This document shows positions 32,615 to 41,620 of a DNA stretch of 64,000 nucleotides, one piece after another; the first letter of the stretch is position 1; each line of letters begins with the position of its first letter. Under the pieces are notes generated by a model. It searched no databases, was not told the DNA's origin, and worked only from the letters and a program-made list of their open reading frames with translations. The position numbers and the translations under genes are program-made. This DNA is from Prostheceraeus crozeri (lineage: Eukaryota > Platyhelminthes > Polycladida > Euryleptidae), in NCBI GenBank assembly GCA_907163375.1, contig CAJQUW010009236.1:1116001-1180000 (forward strand). Reading direction: 5' to 3'.

Positions 32615-35600
32615 ATGAATCGTGAAATGTCTCTCGGAAAAACGTCTAGGATTGATGAATTAATCAAGAAACAAACTGCTGAGTTTGATGCGCAAATTAA
32701 ACATAGTAAACGTATTAAAAAACAGAAACGTACTAGGCGTAGTATTAGACGTAATACTAAAAAACAGAAAAGTGGAACAAAAGAAATATTAGAAACTCCT
32801 ATTACTGATATCTTTTTTGATGATAGAATTAAGGATGAACTTGGTGATGATTTATGTAATTTATTTAATCCAAATGAAATTAAATATGAACATGTATCTT
32901 TTATTAATGTAGTAAATGATATGCGGAAACTTTTAGCAAATGGTAAAATTATTAATTTACTTGGAAAAGTTGTTAAAGATCAGGAAAATATAATTCAAAA
33001 TTTTTACGTAACCTTCTATAATAAAAAATCATTTGAAACATGGTTTTCGAATCTGGATGAGAAATCCGATGCTAACGAATGGATTTTTACAGGTAATATT
33101 AAATATGAAGATTTTGGAATGAAGTTAGTACAAAGATCGCATAGAGGGGCAGGGATTAATATGAAATATAGAATCAAGGAATATTTCGGTGAATATTGTT
33201 ATATTCCTTCTGAAGATTGTTGTTTTATTAAATGTTATAATGTTTTACGAGGTTTTAATGAAGAACAAGGAGAAATGATGAAAGAAATGTTTAATAATTT
33301 TTTATATAAAGAGAAAGTCACATCTAGAACAGGAGTAATGTCAAACTGCAAATTTTCTCAATTCAATAAATATTTTGGAGAATGTGTTCAATATTATAGT
33401 CCTGCCAATCGTCATTTAAATCCTAGAGGAATTGAAACGTTTCATAATTATGTTTATTACAATTATTTTCACGCAGGTTCAACAATTGGTCACTATTGTT
33501 TAATTAATAAATCTCATAAATTAAAAGCTATTAGAGAAATTGAAAATAATTTCAAACCCATATATAAAACAGTTACTGATGAAAATCTAACAACGCGTCC
33601 ATATAAAATCATAACAAAGAAAAAAATTGACTATGGTTCAACATATATTTGGGATCTCGAAACTTTTCCCGATCCTAACTGTTCAACAGCTCATCCTATT
33701 CCTTATGCTGTAGGAGCTATTAATTTTAATAAATTTATATGTTGTTTACCGAAACAAAGATTGAAAGAATTAGAAACACGTTTGTTAAGTGATATGATTG
33801 AAATTAAACGATCAAAAGATGAAGATGAAATTAAAAAACTTAAAAAACAGATTAATGAGTATAATAATTTAACTGAATTAGAATTTAATAAACTTCAAAA
33901 TTGTGTGAAAATATTTACGAGAACTGAGGATGATGAATGTCCAATCAGGGGAAACCCAGAGGACGTATGTCCGATCCATCAATTTTTTAAAACTCTTGGA
34001 AAATTTAATTATTCTAGAGTAACTTTAATAGCTCACAATTCATCAGGTTTTGATTCCTATTTTCCGATAAAAGCTAATTTTAAATTATCTAAACCGCCTC
34101 TTAAAACTTCAAGAGGAATATTGACTGCTTCATTACAAAATCCTTATACAACTGAATGTGTTAGTAGATATATTCAAAAATCTCTTAGATTTAAAAACAA
34201 TATGAAAAAAGATTCACCTACAGGTAAATTAGCACTTCAAACTATTATAATGAAATGTAGTTATCAACATGTAAAAACAAGTCTTTCGAAATGGTGTGTG
34301 AATTTTAAAATTCCTACGAATGTGTGTAAATTAAATCATGAAATTGGAGACATAACACATGAAAATTATAAAGAAAAAGAAAATGAATGGAGACCATATT
34401 TAGTTAACGATATTCTTTCCTTAGCTTTTTGTATCTACAAATATAATAATGTTATGCGAGATTTAGTTGGTGAAGATATAACTACTAATTTAACATCCTC
34501 TGCTTTAACATTTAACGGTTGGATGAAAAGCGTACAAAATGACAATATAAATATTCATTCTCATATAGATTTATGGGCTAGAAATTATATTAGAAAATCT
34601 GTTAAAGGTGGAAGAGTTTCAGCAAATATAAGAAAATACATATCGCCATTTTGTAGCATCTTGTTACCAATATTAAAACAGTATTTACCTGGTCGCTGCG
34701 CTTGGGGGACTTTGTCCCTTGGTCGCTACGCTGGTGGGGCTTTGTCCCCTGGAAGTAATTTAATAGATTTAATGACACAGTATCGAGATTTAGGAGATAA
34801 AACTGAAATTTGTAAGAAAATTTCAAATCAACTACTTGAATAAAAAAATGAATTTCTAATGGCTTTTGATGCAACATCTTTATATCCATCAGCTATGTAT
34901 GATGAAAATTCAGAATACCCTAAAGCTGAATCAGCTAGAAAATTTCGTCAAGAAGAAGAGCGGGAAATAGTATATAAATTTAATACACAAACATTTAGAC
35001 CTAAAACTGGAATATTCTCTGTTGTGTTTCAATATCCGAATGATATGTTTTTCCAACCAGTTCCTATAAAAGATAAAGTTAAAAATCAAAATAATAATTC
35101 TCATGTAAAAGTAATCAGGTTTAGAAATGGTATATGTTATGATGTATTAACTTCTGTAGACATACAAGAAATTGTTAGATGTGGGGGAAAAATCTTACAT
35201 ATTACTGATGGTATAATTTATGAAAAAAATTATCAAGTTTCACCATTTCGAAATTATATTGAAAAACTTTTTAATTTGAGAAAAAGATATAAAACAGAAG
35301 GAAATACTGTAGGTGATGAGTTAATTAAATTATTGATGAATTCGCTATATGGCAAAACTGTGCAAAAAGATATAACCACTAAATATCATTTATGGAATGA
35401 GAATACATTGAGAAAAAATTTCACTCAAGAAGTAAAAGATTATGAAAAATTAAATGATGAACAATATTTAGCGAAAGTAGAAATGGAAGATGATGAATTT
35501 CTCAAAACTAATATTGTAAAAGATGGGAAGACGTCATTCATGCCATCACACTTAGGTTCTTTCATTCTTTCTAGGAGAATTATGAATAACTTTATTTTAG

Positions 35601-36136
35601 AAATTAATGGTTTCAAAGAAAAATACATTCATTATACAGATACTGATTCAATATATATTTCCAATGAGCTCTTTAATAAATTAGACGCGGCTGGATATGT
35701 TGGAGGAGAATTGTGTCAAGGGAAAAATGATTATGGAAATGGCGGAATTATTTTTGCAATGTTTATTGCACCTAAAGTAAAATACTGTATTACTGTAGAT
35801 GAACAAGGGAGACTTAGTGAAAAGAAAACATTCAAAGGTTATTCACAAAACAAAGTAAAAGTAGAAGATTTTCTAAAATTATATTCGGGGAAAACATTAT
35901 CGACTACAGTTAATAAACCATGGAAAAGATCTTTAGAAACTGGAATTAGTATTTCTGATAAAAATAATAATACTGAAGAAAAAAAATTTTCTGGTCAAAT
36001 AAATATTCTTAAACGTCAAGCACCTGATGAAAATGAAATTATGTTACCTTATAACGGAGAAGATATTCAAGCTGAAATATTTCAAACAATCATCTGTGAG
36101 AGTAATTTAAGTGATGATGATGACACGTGGGAATAA
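32615..36136 (+). pseudogene. Protein-primed DNA polymerase B (pPolB), in-frame stop
   Basis: One frame of 1,174 codons is broken by a TAA at 34841-34843. The basic N-terminus (RRSIRRNTKKQK) is followed by a 3'-5' exonuclease domain with ExoI WDLET (33649), ExoII AHNSSGFDSYF (about 34030) and ExoIII YLVNDILSL (about 34396). The polymerase domain has KGGRVSANI, motif A FDATSLYPS (34865), motif B LLMNSLYGK (about 35330) and motif C YTDTDSIYI (about 35635), the DTD catalytic pair. This is the Polinton replicative polymerase, which primes from a terminal protein and fits the inverted termini. The stop is 21-27 bases before motif A. A 60-bp in-frame insertion of GC-rich repeats lies just upstream of it. 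Without readthrough it gives a 742-aa exonuclease part only. Confidence 0.92.
34691..34752. repeat. Two 30-bp GC-rich repeat units inside pPolB
   Basis: Two in-frame copies of a 30-bp unit (ggtcgctgcgcttggggg... and ggtcgctacgctggtggg...) each end in a triloop hairpin: gggac-ttt-gtccc at 34706-34718 and the similar ggggc-ttt-gtcccc at 34736-34748. Each unit adds ten residues (GRCAWGTLSL, GRYAGGALSP). They are sharply GC-richer than the gene around them. Confidence 0.8.
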
Positions 36137-36145
36137 TAATTTTTT

Positions 36146-36300
36146 TATTACATCTAAAAATTTTATAACATCTAAAAATTTTATAACATCTAAAAAATTT
36201 ATAACATCTAAAAAATTTATTACATCTGAAAACTTATTACATCTAAAAATTTTATTACATCTAAAAACTTATTACATCTAAAAATTTTATTACATATGAA
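36146..36300. repeat. AT-rich tandem repeat, about 17-bp unit
   Basis: About nine copies of a unit like acatctaaaaattttat follow the polymerase stop, in the gap between convergent genes. Simple structure; function unknown, possibly a transcript 3'-end or replication region. Confidence 0.85.
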
Positions 36301-36347
36301 AATATATTTATCGAATATTTTGGTATTTTCTATTAAGTTTTATCATA

Positions 36348-37666
36348 TTAAGTTTCATCATATAATGTTTTATCAAAAGATAATTTAAATTTATTTTCAC
36401 TAACTATTGATTCTTCATCATCATCATCAATTGATTCTTCATCATCATCATAAATTGTTTCTTCAACATCATAAATTACACTTTTTGGTATAGGATGCCA
36501 TTCCCTGATAGGATACCATTCTCTTATTGGAATATCTAACTCTAAATTACATCTTTTATCTGATAATAATATAATAGAGAAAAATATTGGTCTTTGATCT
36601 CTTTTAGAAAATTTAATAACACCACTATAATCTGAATCACTTTTAGTTTTTATTAAAGATGATAAAATGTTAAATTGATTAGATGTAAATCCTAATTTAA
36701 ATTTTGTAGACCCGACACATAGTTGTCTAACAGTATCTTCAACTATACCATCATTATTATTTTCAATTGTAAGAAAATGAAATTTAGATAAATTTTTATA
36801 ATTACTAATATTTTTATAATCTTTTTTACCATTTACACCATTTTCAGATGTTTCTGAATCATCATCTATATTATCATCATCTATATTATTATCATTATTA
36901 TCATAAGATTCTTTAAGATCGGGCAAAGCCCTAGAACCTTCGGTTCGTTTATTATGATTATGGTCATTGTTAATAGTATAAGGTGTTGTCCACATATAAA
37001 TTTTCTCTTGTTGAGCTAAACCATTTATATAAGATGTTAACAAATTAATATTTAAGTTTGAATATAATCCTATATATGTATCATCATCATATCTTCGCGG
37101 CATTTCTAATTTTTCTTGTTTATAAATTGTGTCTCTATAATAAACTTGACATAATAATTCTTCATTATGTTTTTTACTCTCTATGTGAATGTTATATTGA
37201 TTTTGTTCATCAAAATTAATCTAATTTTTTCCTTCGAAAAAGATTTTAATTTTTTAACTAATTCTTTAATATTGATATAATTAATAATTTTATTTTCTAT
37301 CCATTCAGTATTACTAATTGGTAACACTGCTCTAATAAAACCATAAACATTATTATGACCTATTATAACCATATTTTCTTTATTTAATTCCACATAAGCT
37401 ACATCATTATATTTACTTACAATCTCCATAAATTTAATAAATGGATCACCTGGAAAAATACAATAATTGGTTTCTATAGAAGGTAAACCTTTAGTCTGTT
37501 CTCTAAATATTTCGGCTTGTAATTGAAATAAAATATTAACATCTATACATGGATTATTATTATTATTATTATCAAAACATTTATTTTCAAATCCCGTTGA
37601 TCTCGTCGAATAAGAAGAACAGGATGATGCGGACGAATATAATTTTTTTAAATTTGGTTTTTCCAT
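36348..37666 (-). pseudogene. Uncharacterised Polinton gene, 1-bp frameshift; sliding-clamp-like?
   Basis: Two minus-strand frames overlap: one from the ATG at 37666 to 37181, the other open from about 37200 through 37103 to 36348. Loss of one A near 37195-37200 would join them into about 440 codons. The N-terminus is serine-rich (SSASSCSSYSTRSTGF). The two halves each contain strand-rich segments (VAYVELNKENMVIIG; SGVIKFSKRDQRPIFF) and are linked by an acidic, asparagine-rich stretch. This two-domain look, next to the polymerase, recalls DNA sliding clamps, but no diagnostic motif is present, so that is speculation. The tail is very acidic (DDDDEES). It is the only gene in this half on the minus strand. 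Confidence 0.6.
36921..36946. repeat. Two triloop hairpins inside the minus-strand gene
   Basis: gggc-aaa-gccc (36921-36931) and gaacc-ttc-ggttc (36934-36946) sit back to back, in frame, in the low-complexity linker of the gene. Confidence 0.85.
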
Positions 37667-37713
37667 TTTTTTATTTTTATTAGAAAAAATTTTACTTTTT
37701 TATTGTTTTAAAA

Positions 37714-38601
37714 ATGATGTTACCAAATGTTTGGGGAGGTGCATATATCCCGAATAATCGTGAATTAGAAATAGAGATAGAAAATTATATCATGAAAACT
37801 GGAGACGTTTTATCTGGACCATTGCATCTTTCTATTCTTCCGCAACAAAATACAGAGTTGACAAATAAACAATATGTTGATACACAAATCAATGACTTAA
37901 GAGAAAAATATATAAACGATGTTTTGGTTCCACTGATGAATGAATTGAAGTTGCTTAAACTTAATGACAAATCATTAAACGAAAAATTATTAAAACTTGA
38001 TAAAAAGGATAGAGAGCTAGAAGCAGATATAGCAAAACTTTTTAAAAGGATTTCAGAACAATCAAAAATTTTAATATTACTTTCTATAAAGTTAAAATCT
38101 GCAGTCATTAAAAATAAACAACAGATAAAAATGTTAAAAGAACAATTAGAAGATGAAATAGAAAATCTACCTGAAAGAATTAAAAAAAATTTAAAGCAGT
38201 TACAAACTACATTCCAAAAAAGTGTTGATGAATTAAGTTCTAAAATTACTCAACAAATGAAAAAGATGAATAGAATAATAAATGAAGTAAACTCGCTTAA
38301 TCAAAAAGTTGATAAAATGAAAACTCTTAAAATCAATTTAGAAAATGAATTAAAGAAAAATTTACAAGAAAACTCTAAAGAAAATAAAGAACAGTTAGAT
38401 GCTGTTAAAAGACAATTAGATGTTCTTAAAATTAAGTTAAATGCACTTAAAACGGCATTGAAGATTAATCAGCAGAAAATGCAAGTTAATAGAAAAGAAA
38501 TTAAAGTACATCACACGCTGCTTGACGCAATAGATAAAGTGCAACAGTCAATTAATAAAGTTATCTCGAAGTTGTTGTCCATTCACAAACGTAAATCTTA
38601 A
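37714..38601 (+). CDS. Fibre-like coiled-coil protein
   Basis: A 295-aa intact protein. Residues about 28-60 read MKTGDVLSGPLHLSILP followed by NTELTNKQYVDTQI. This is the pattern seen at the base of many phage tail fibres and related spikes (G-D-x-L-S-G-P-L ... x-N-K-x-Y-V-D). The remaining 230 residues are an almost unbroken charged heptad-type coiled coil (KMKTLKINLENELKKN), which would form a long trimeric or dimeric rod. There is no signal peptide or membrane span. Inference: a capsid-attached fibre for cell attachment. It lacks any recognisable C-terminal knob. Divergent from the minus-strand gene, with a shared start region of only 47 bp. Confidence 0.65.
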   Translation: MMLPNVWGGAYIPNNRELEIEIENYIMKTGDVLSGPLHLSILPQQNTELTNKQYVDTQINDLREKYINDVLVPLMNELKLLKLNDKSLNEKLLKLDKKDRELEADIAKLFKRISEQSKILILLSIKLKSAVIKNKQQIKMLKEQLEDEIENLPERIKKNLKQLQTTFQKSVDELSSKITQQMKKMNRIINEVNSLNQKVDKMKTLKINLENELKKNLQENSKENKEQLDAVKRQLDVLKIKLNALKTALKINQQKMQVNRKEIKVHHTLLDAIDKVQQSINKVISKLLSIHKRKS

Positions 38602-38637
38602 CACGTAGATATTTTTCCCAAAAGTCAATCTTAAAAA

Positions 38638-39204
38638 ATGCCAATAATTTATAAACACAATCTTAAACATTTTGCTTCAAATCAAAAAATTGCTCATGAA
38701 CCATCTATGAAATCTGTTTACCATTATGACAGCGTAGAAACAATCGGAACACAAAAGTTCCTAGGCACCGCAGCTGCCGTCCAAAAAGAAGGGGCTGGCA
38801 TCTTTTCTGGTATTGGTAGTATCGTTAACTTAATTAAAAATAATAAAGATTTGATTACATCTGCTGCAAAAGGAGCAGCTGCTATAGGTAGTACAGCTAG
38901 TGCAATATCAAATGCTGTTAAGTCTCAAAACGAATTAAAACAACTAGAAGCTATTCGTAAACTTAGGAATGATTCTGAAGAACTAAAAAATTTAAAAAAA
39001 CTTTCAGAGGAAACAAAAAATAAAATTGCTAACATAGCTGTAGGGGAAACCTTGAGGAGCGGAGCTCCGTCTGATAGTAAACATAAGAAGAAATCAGGCG
39101 TAGCCATAAAACGTTCAATTGAAGAAATAAGAGGCAATGGTATTAACAGCAACCTTCGGTCTAACCAGCAAAGCTGTAGCGGAGCTGGTCTAGCAAAATT
39201 CTAA
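38638..39204 (+). CDS. Minor virion protein candidate, adenovirus protein VI-like plan
   Basis: A 188-aa protein. Around residues 51-95 is a glycine/alanine-rich amphipathic stretch (GAGIFSGIGSIVNLIKNN, then AAKGAAAIGSTASAISNAV), followed by a charged coiled coil and a basic tail. The plan recalls adenovirus protein VI and the membrane-active minor proteins proposed for Polintons and adintoviruses. Sequence identity to any of these is not evident, so the function is inferred from composition and from its place before the major capsid gene. Two GC-rich hairpin insertions fall in frame near the C-terminus. Confidence 0.55.
   Translation: MPIIYKHNLKHFASNQKIAHEPSMKSVYHYDSVETIGTQKFLGTAAAVQKEGAGIFSGIGSIVNLIKNNKDLITSAAKGAAAIGSTASAISNAVKSQNELKQLEAIRKLRNDSEELKNLKKLSEETKNKIANIAVGETLRSGAPSDSKHKKKSGVAIKRSIEEIRGNGINSNLRSNQQSCSGAGLAKF
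39060..39069. repeat. GC-rich perfect palindrome, in frame
   Basis: cggagctccg, a perfect 10-bp palindrome within coding sequence, with flanks ccttgaggag and tctgat. Member of the hairpin family. Confidence 0.6.
39152..39188. repeat. Cluster of nested triloop hairpins, in frame
   Basis: acc-ttc-ggt (39152-39160), cagc-aaa-gctg (39166-39176) and agc-gga-gct (39178-39186) are packed together, with an outer ccagc...gctgg pairing across them. Confidence 0.75.
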
Positions 39205-39210
39205 AATATG

Positions 39211-39366
39211 TTTTTTAGTAAAATTTTTTAGTAAAATTTTTTTAGTAAAATTTTTTTAGTAAAATGTTTTAGTAAAATTTTTTTAGTAAAATTTTTTAGT
39301 AAAATTATTTTAGTAAAATTATTTTAGCAAAATTATTTTAGTAAAATTTTTTAGTAAAATTTTTTC
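39211..39366. repeat. AT-rich tandem repeat, ttttagtaaaatt unit
   Basis: About eleven imperfect copies of a 13-15 bp unit fill the gap between the minor virion protein and the major capsid gene. Confidence 0.85.
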
Positions 39367-39409
39367 TTTGTGTGAGAAAAAACAAAAAGTCAAATTATTT
39401 TTTATAAAA

Positions 39410-40744
39410 ATGTCTTCGCTTATCGAAAATAAATTTAGATTAGACGATCCTCCGTTCGTGAGTTATAATCAAAAAAAGAATGACTATATAAGAATTGCTA
39501 TGAATCCCGGATCTTCCAGTAGAGTAAATACTGGAGGTGATTTAATTTTTGAAGTTGATAATCAACAAAGTTATTTATATCTACCTGATTCATTTTTACA
39601 CTGTGAATATTCTTTATACAGTGATGCCAATTTTACAACACCATTACCAGATGCCGATAATATTGCATTAGAGAATAATTTTTTTCCAAAATTATTTACA
39701 CAAATGCGTTTAGATGTTGCAACTCAAAATATAGAAACAATAAGTGATTCTCCAGGTGTAATTGATACAATGCTTAGATTTGTAACAATTGGTGAAAATA
39801 ATAAAAAGTATGAAATCGAAGGTTGGTTTCCTGATACTAATGATGGTATAATTGTTGATGATTTAACTTACGCTGGAACAGATGCAGCAGGAATTGCGAA
39901 AGATGTAGAAAATATTGCAAAACATTTAAATAAAACAAACAATAGTGCATATAAAGAAAGACATGAATTTAACAAGAAAAGTAAACAGACAGTAAATTGG
40001 TCATTGTCTCCATTATTCGGATATTTAGATCATGATAAAATATCATATCAATTAAAATTTAAATTTATAATTCATCGTACAGCAAATAATGAATTAATCT
40101 TTTTTGGTAAGACTGGCAAAAAAGCATATTTAAAAATTGATAGACTTGAATGGTGGATTAAGCATATTACTCCTAGTTTAGAGATTGAAACAGCTATTGC
40201 AAAAAGATTAAATACTAACAAACCAATTCCAGTTAATTTTCTAAAGCGTACCGCTAGTTCAGTAACTTTTTCCGAACAAAGATTTCACTGGCATGTTACC
40301 AGAACTGCGAATACTCCAAGATATTTATTACTAACTTTTCAAAGAAATAATTCTCCAAGTTTTGATAAGAACAATAATCTCTTCCATATTAATACAATTC
40401 GAAGTTTACAAGTTTCATTAAATCAAACCCGATATCCAATTGATCCATTAAGATTCGATGATACCAATAATCAATTTATGGAAGGATATGATTCTTATCG
40501 AAATCTTTGTATAGAATTTGGAGTTGAACCACAATTAACTCCTGGAGATTGGAGACATTTATATCCTGTTTTCTGTTTTGATTTAAGTGCACAATCTGAA
40601 GATATTATCAAGACTGGTTGTGATGTAACAATTAATATTGAAAAGAAAGATTCCACAACTTCATTGATGGCTTATGGTTTATTGCTAGAAGATGTAAAAT
40701 ATTCTATTGAAATTCTTAATGGAAAGATGGCTAGGATCGGTTAG
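39410..40744 (+). CDS. Major capsid protein (double jelly-roll)
   Basis: A 444-aa intact protein. The start is taken at the ATG following tttataaaa, not the earlier TTG-led frame. The N-terminal block (VSYNQKKNDYIRIAMNPGSS), the mid-protein aromatic segments (RLEWWIKHITPSLEIE) and the late block with PGDWRHLYPVFCFDLSAQ match, from memory, the conserved parts of the Polinton hexon-type major capsid protein. That protein has two vertical jelly-roll domains and assembles as a trimer into an icosahedral shell. Length is at the short end of the family. Its neighbours are candidate minor virion proteins. No breaks are seen, in contrast to the penton. Confidence 0.85.
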   Translation: MSSLIENKFRLDDPPFVSYNQKKNDYIRIAMNPGSSSRVNTGGDLIFEVDNQQSYLYLPDSFLHCEYSLYSDANFTTPLPDADNIALENNFFPKLFTQMRLDVATQNIETISDSPGVIDTMLRFVTIGENNKKYEIEGWFPDTNDGIIVDDLTYAGTDAAGIAKDVENIAKHLNKTNNSAYKERHEFNKKSKQTVNWSLSPLFGYLDHDKISYQLKFKFIIHRTANNELIFFGKTGKKAYLKIDRLEWWIKHITPSLEIETAIAKRLNTNKPIPVNFLKRTASSVTFSEQRFHWHVTRTANTPRYLLLTFQRNNSPSFDKNNNLFHINTIRSLQVSLNQTRYPIDPLRFDDTNNQFMEGYDSYRNLCIEFGVEPQLTPGDWRHLYPVFCFDLSAQSEDIIKTGCDVTINIEKKDSTTSLMAYGLLLEDVKYSIEILNGKMARIG

Positions 40745-40752
40745 TAACCTTA

Positions 40753-40795
40753 GGACCTTTGGTCCGATAGGCTAAAGCCTCGAAGAGCTTCGCTC
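40753..40795. repeat. Three triloop-type hairpins after the capsid gene stop
   Basis: ggacc-ttt-ggtcc (40753-40765), aggct-aa-agcct (40769-40780) and gagc-ttc-gctc (40785-40795) begin nine bases after the stop codon. The first two recur in the same order after the next gene. Confidence 0.88.
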
Positions 40796-40861
40796 CGATA
40801 AGTTAATTAAATTCTTAGATTAAAATTTTTTTAGTAATTAGTAATAAAATTTTTTTGGTAA

Positions 40862-41030
40862 CTAGAATAGATTTAAAATTTTTGATAACTTAAAATTTTT
40901 CATAACTAGAATAGATTAAAATTTTTGATAACTTAAAATTTTTCATAACTAGAATAGATTAAAATTTTTGATAACTTAAAATTTTTCATAACTAGAATAG
41001 ATTAAAAATTTTGATAACTTAAAATTTTTT
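40862..41030. repeat. AT-rich tandem repeat, 43-bp unit
   Basis: About four copies of a 43-bp unit that itself contains two aaaattttt half-units, between the capsid gene hairpins and the next gene. Confidence 0.88.
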
Positions 41031-41038
41031 TATTAAAA

Positions 41039-41521
41039 ATGTCGCAAGCGAAAAGTAATAATAATAAAACTGTTGAATTAAAATTACGTAATATTGTTGA
41101 CAAAAATACCCCTAAAACTATTACGATTAACAAAAAAAAGTATTACATAAGTAAACCAATGATAGAGAATATTCAATTACAAGAAGAAAAGAATGGTGGA
41201 ATTCTCCCATTAATTCCCCTAATAATAGGTGGCATAGCAGCTGCAGGAAGTGTTGCAGGTGGGACAGCTGGTATTGTCCAAGCAGTAAATAAAAATAAAT
41301 CAGAGAAGGCAGCATTAGAAGAACAAAAACGACATAATAGAGAGTTAGAGAAAGTTGCTAGGGGTGAAGGAGTAGTAGATAATTTTATTAGTAAATTAAA
41401 ATTAGTTGATGAAGGAAAACGAGTTCTTAAAAATATTCTCCACAATGTTGATGATTTAATTGAAATTAAAGAAACTAAAGATGGTTCTGGAATATATCTA
41501 AGTCCTAGTATGATTCGGTAA
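41039..41521 (+). CDS. Minor virion protein candidate with hydrophobic amphipathic segment
   Basis: A 160-aa protein. An N-terminal basic part (KTITINKKKYYISKP) leads to a hydrophobic glycine/alanine stretch around residues 54-82 (GGILPLIPLIIGGIAAAG). Then come a charged helical region and a C-terminus with YLSPSMIR. The pattern GG-I/F-L-P-L-hydrophobic-G resembles the membrane-active ('melittin-like') segment described for Polinton/adintovirus minor proteins. I infer a role in membrane penetration or capsid-genome contact. It may also be a membrane-anchored protein. Flanked on both sides by hairpin clusters. Confidence 0.55.
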   Translation: MSQAKSNNNKTVELKLRNIVDKNTPKTITINKKKYYISKPMIENIQLQEEKNGGILPLIPLIIGGIAAAGSVAGGTAGIVQAVNKNKSEKAALEEQKRHNRELEKVARGEGVVDNFISKLKLVDEGKRVLKNILHNVDDLIEIKETKDGSGIYLSPSMIR

Positions 41522-41529
41522 TAACCTCA

Positions 41530-41570
41530 GGACCTTTGGTCCGATCGGCTAAAGCCTCTGAACAAAGTTC
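41530..41570. repeat. Three triloop-type hairpins after the minor protein stop
   Basis: ggacc-ttt-ggtcc (41530-41542), ggct-aa-agcc (41547-41556) and gaac-aaa-gttc (41560-41570) begin eight bases after the stop codon. The first two are the same as after the capsid gene. Confidence 0.88.
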
Positions 41571-41620
41571 TATTAGGTAAAACTTTTATTTTATCTTTTA
41601 AATTTTTTTTATCTTTTAAA

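Noticed and set aside
39368..39409. Upstream extension of the capsid protein frame
   Set aside because: It begins with TTG, not ATG, and the next ATG has the same A-rich start context as the other genes of the element.
40862..41030. Regular repeats considered as a CRISPR-like array
   Set aside because: The units are tandem with no unique spacers, in a eukaryotic element.
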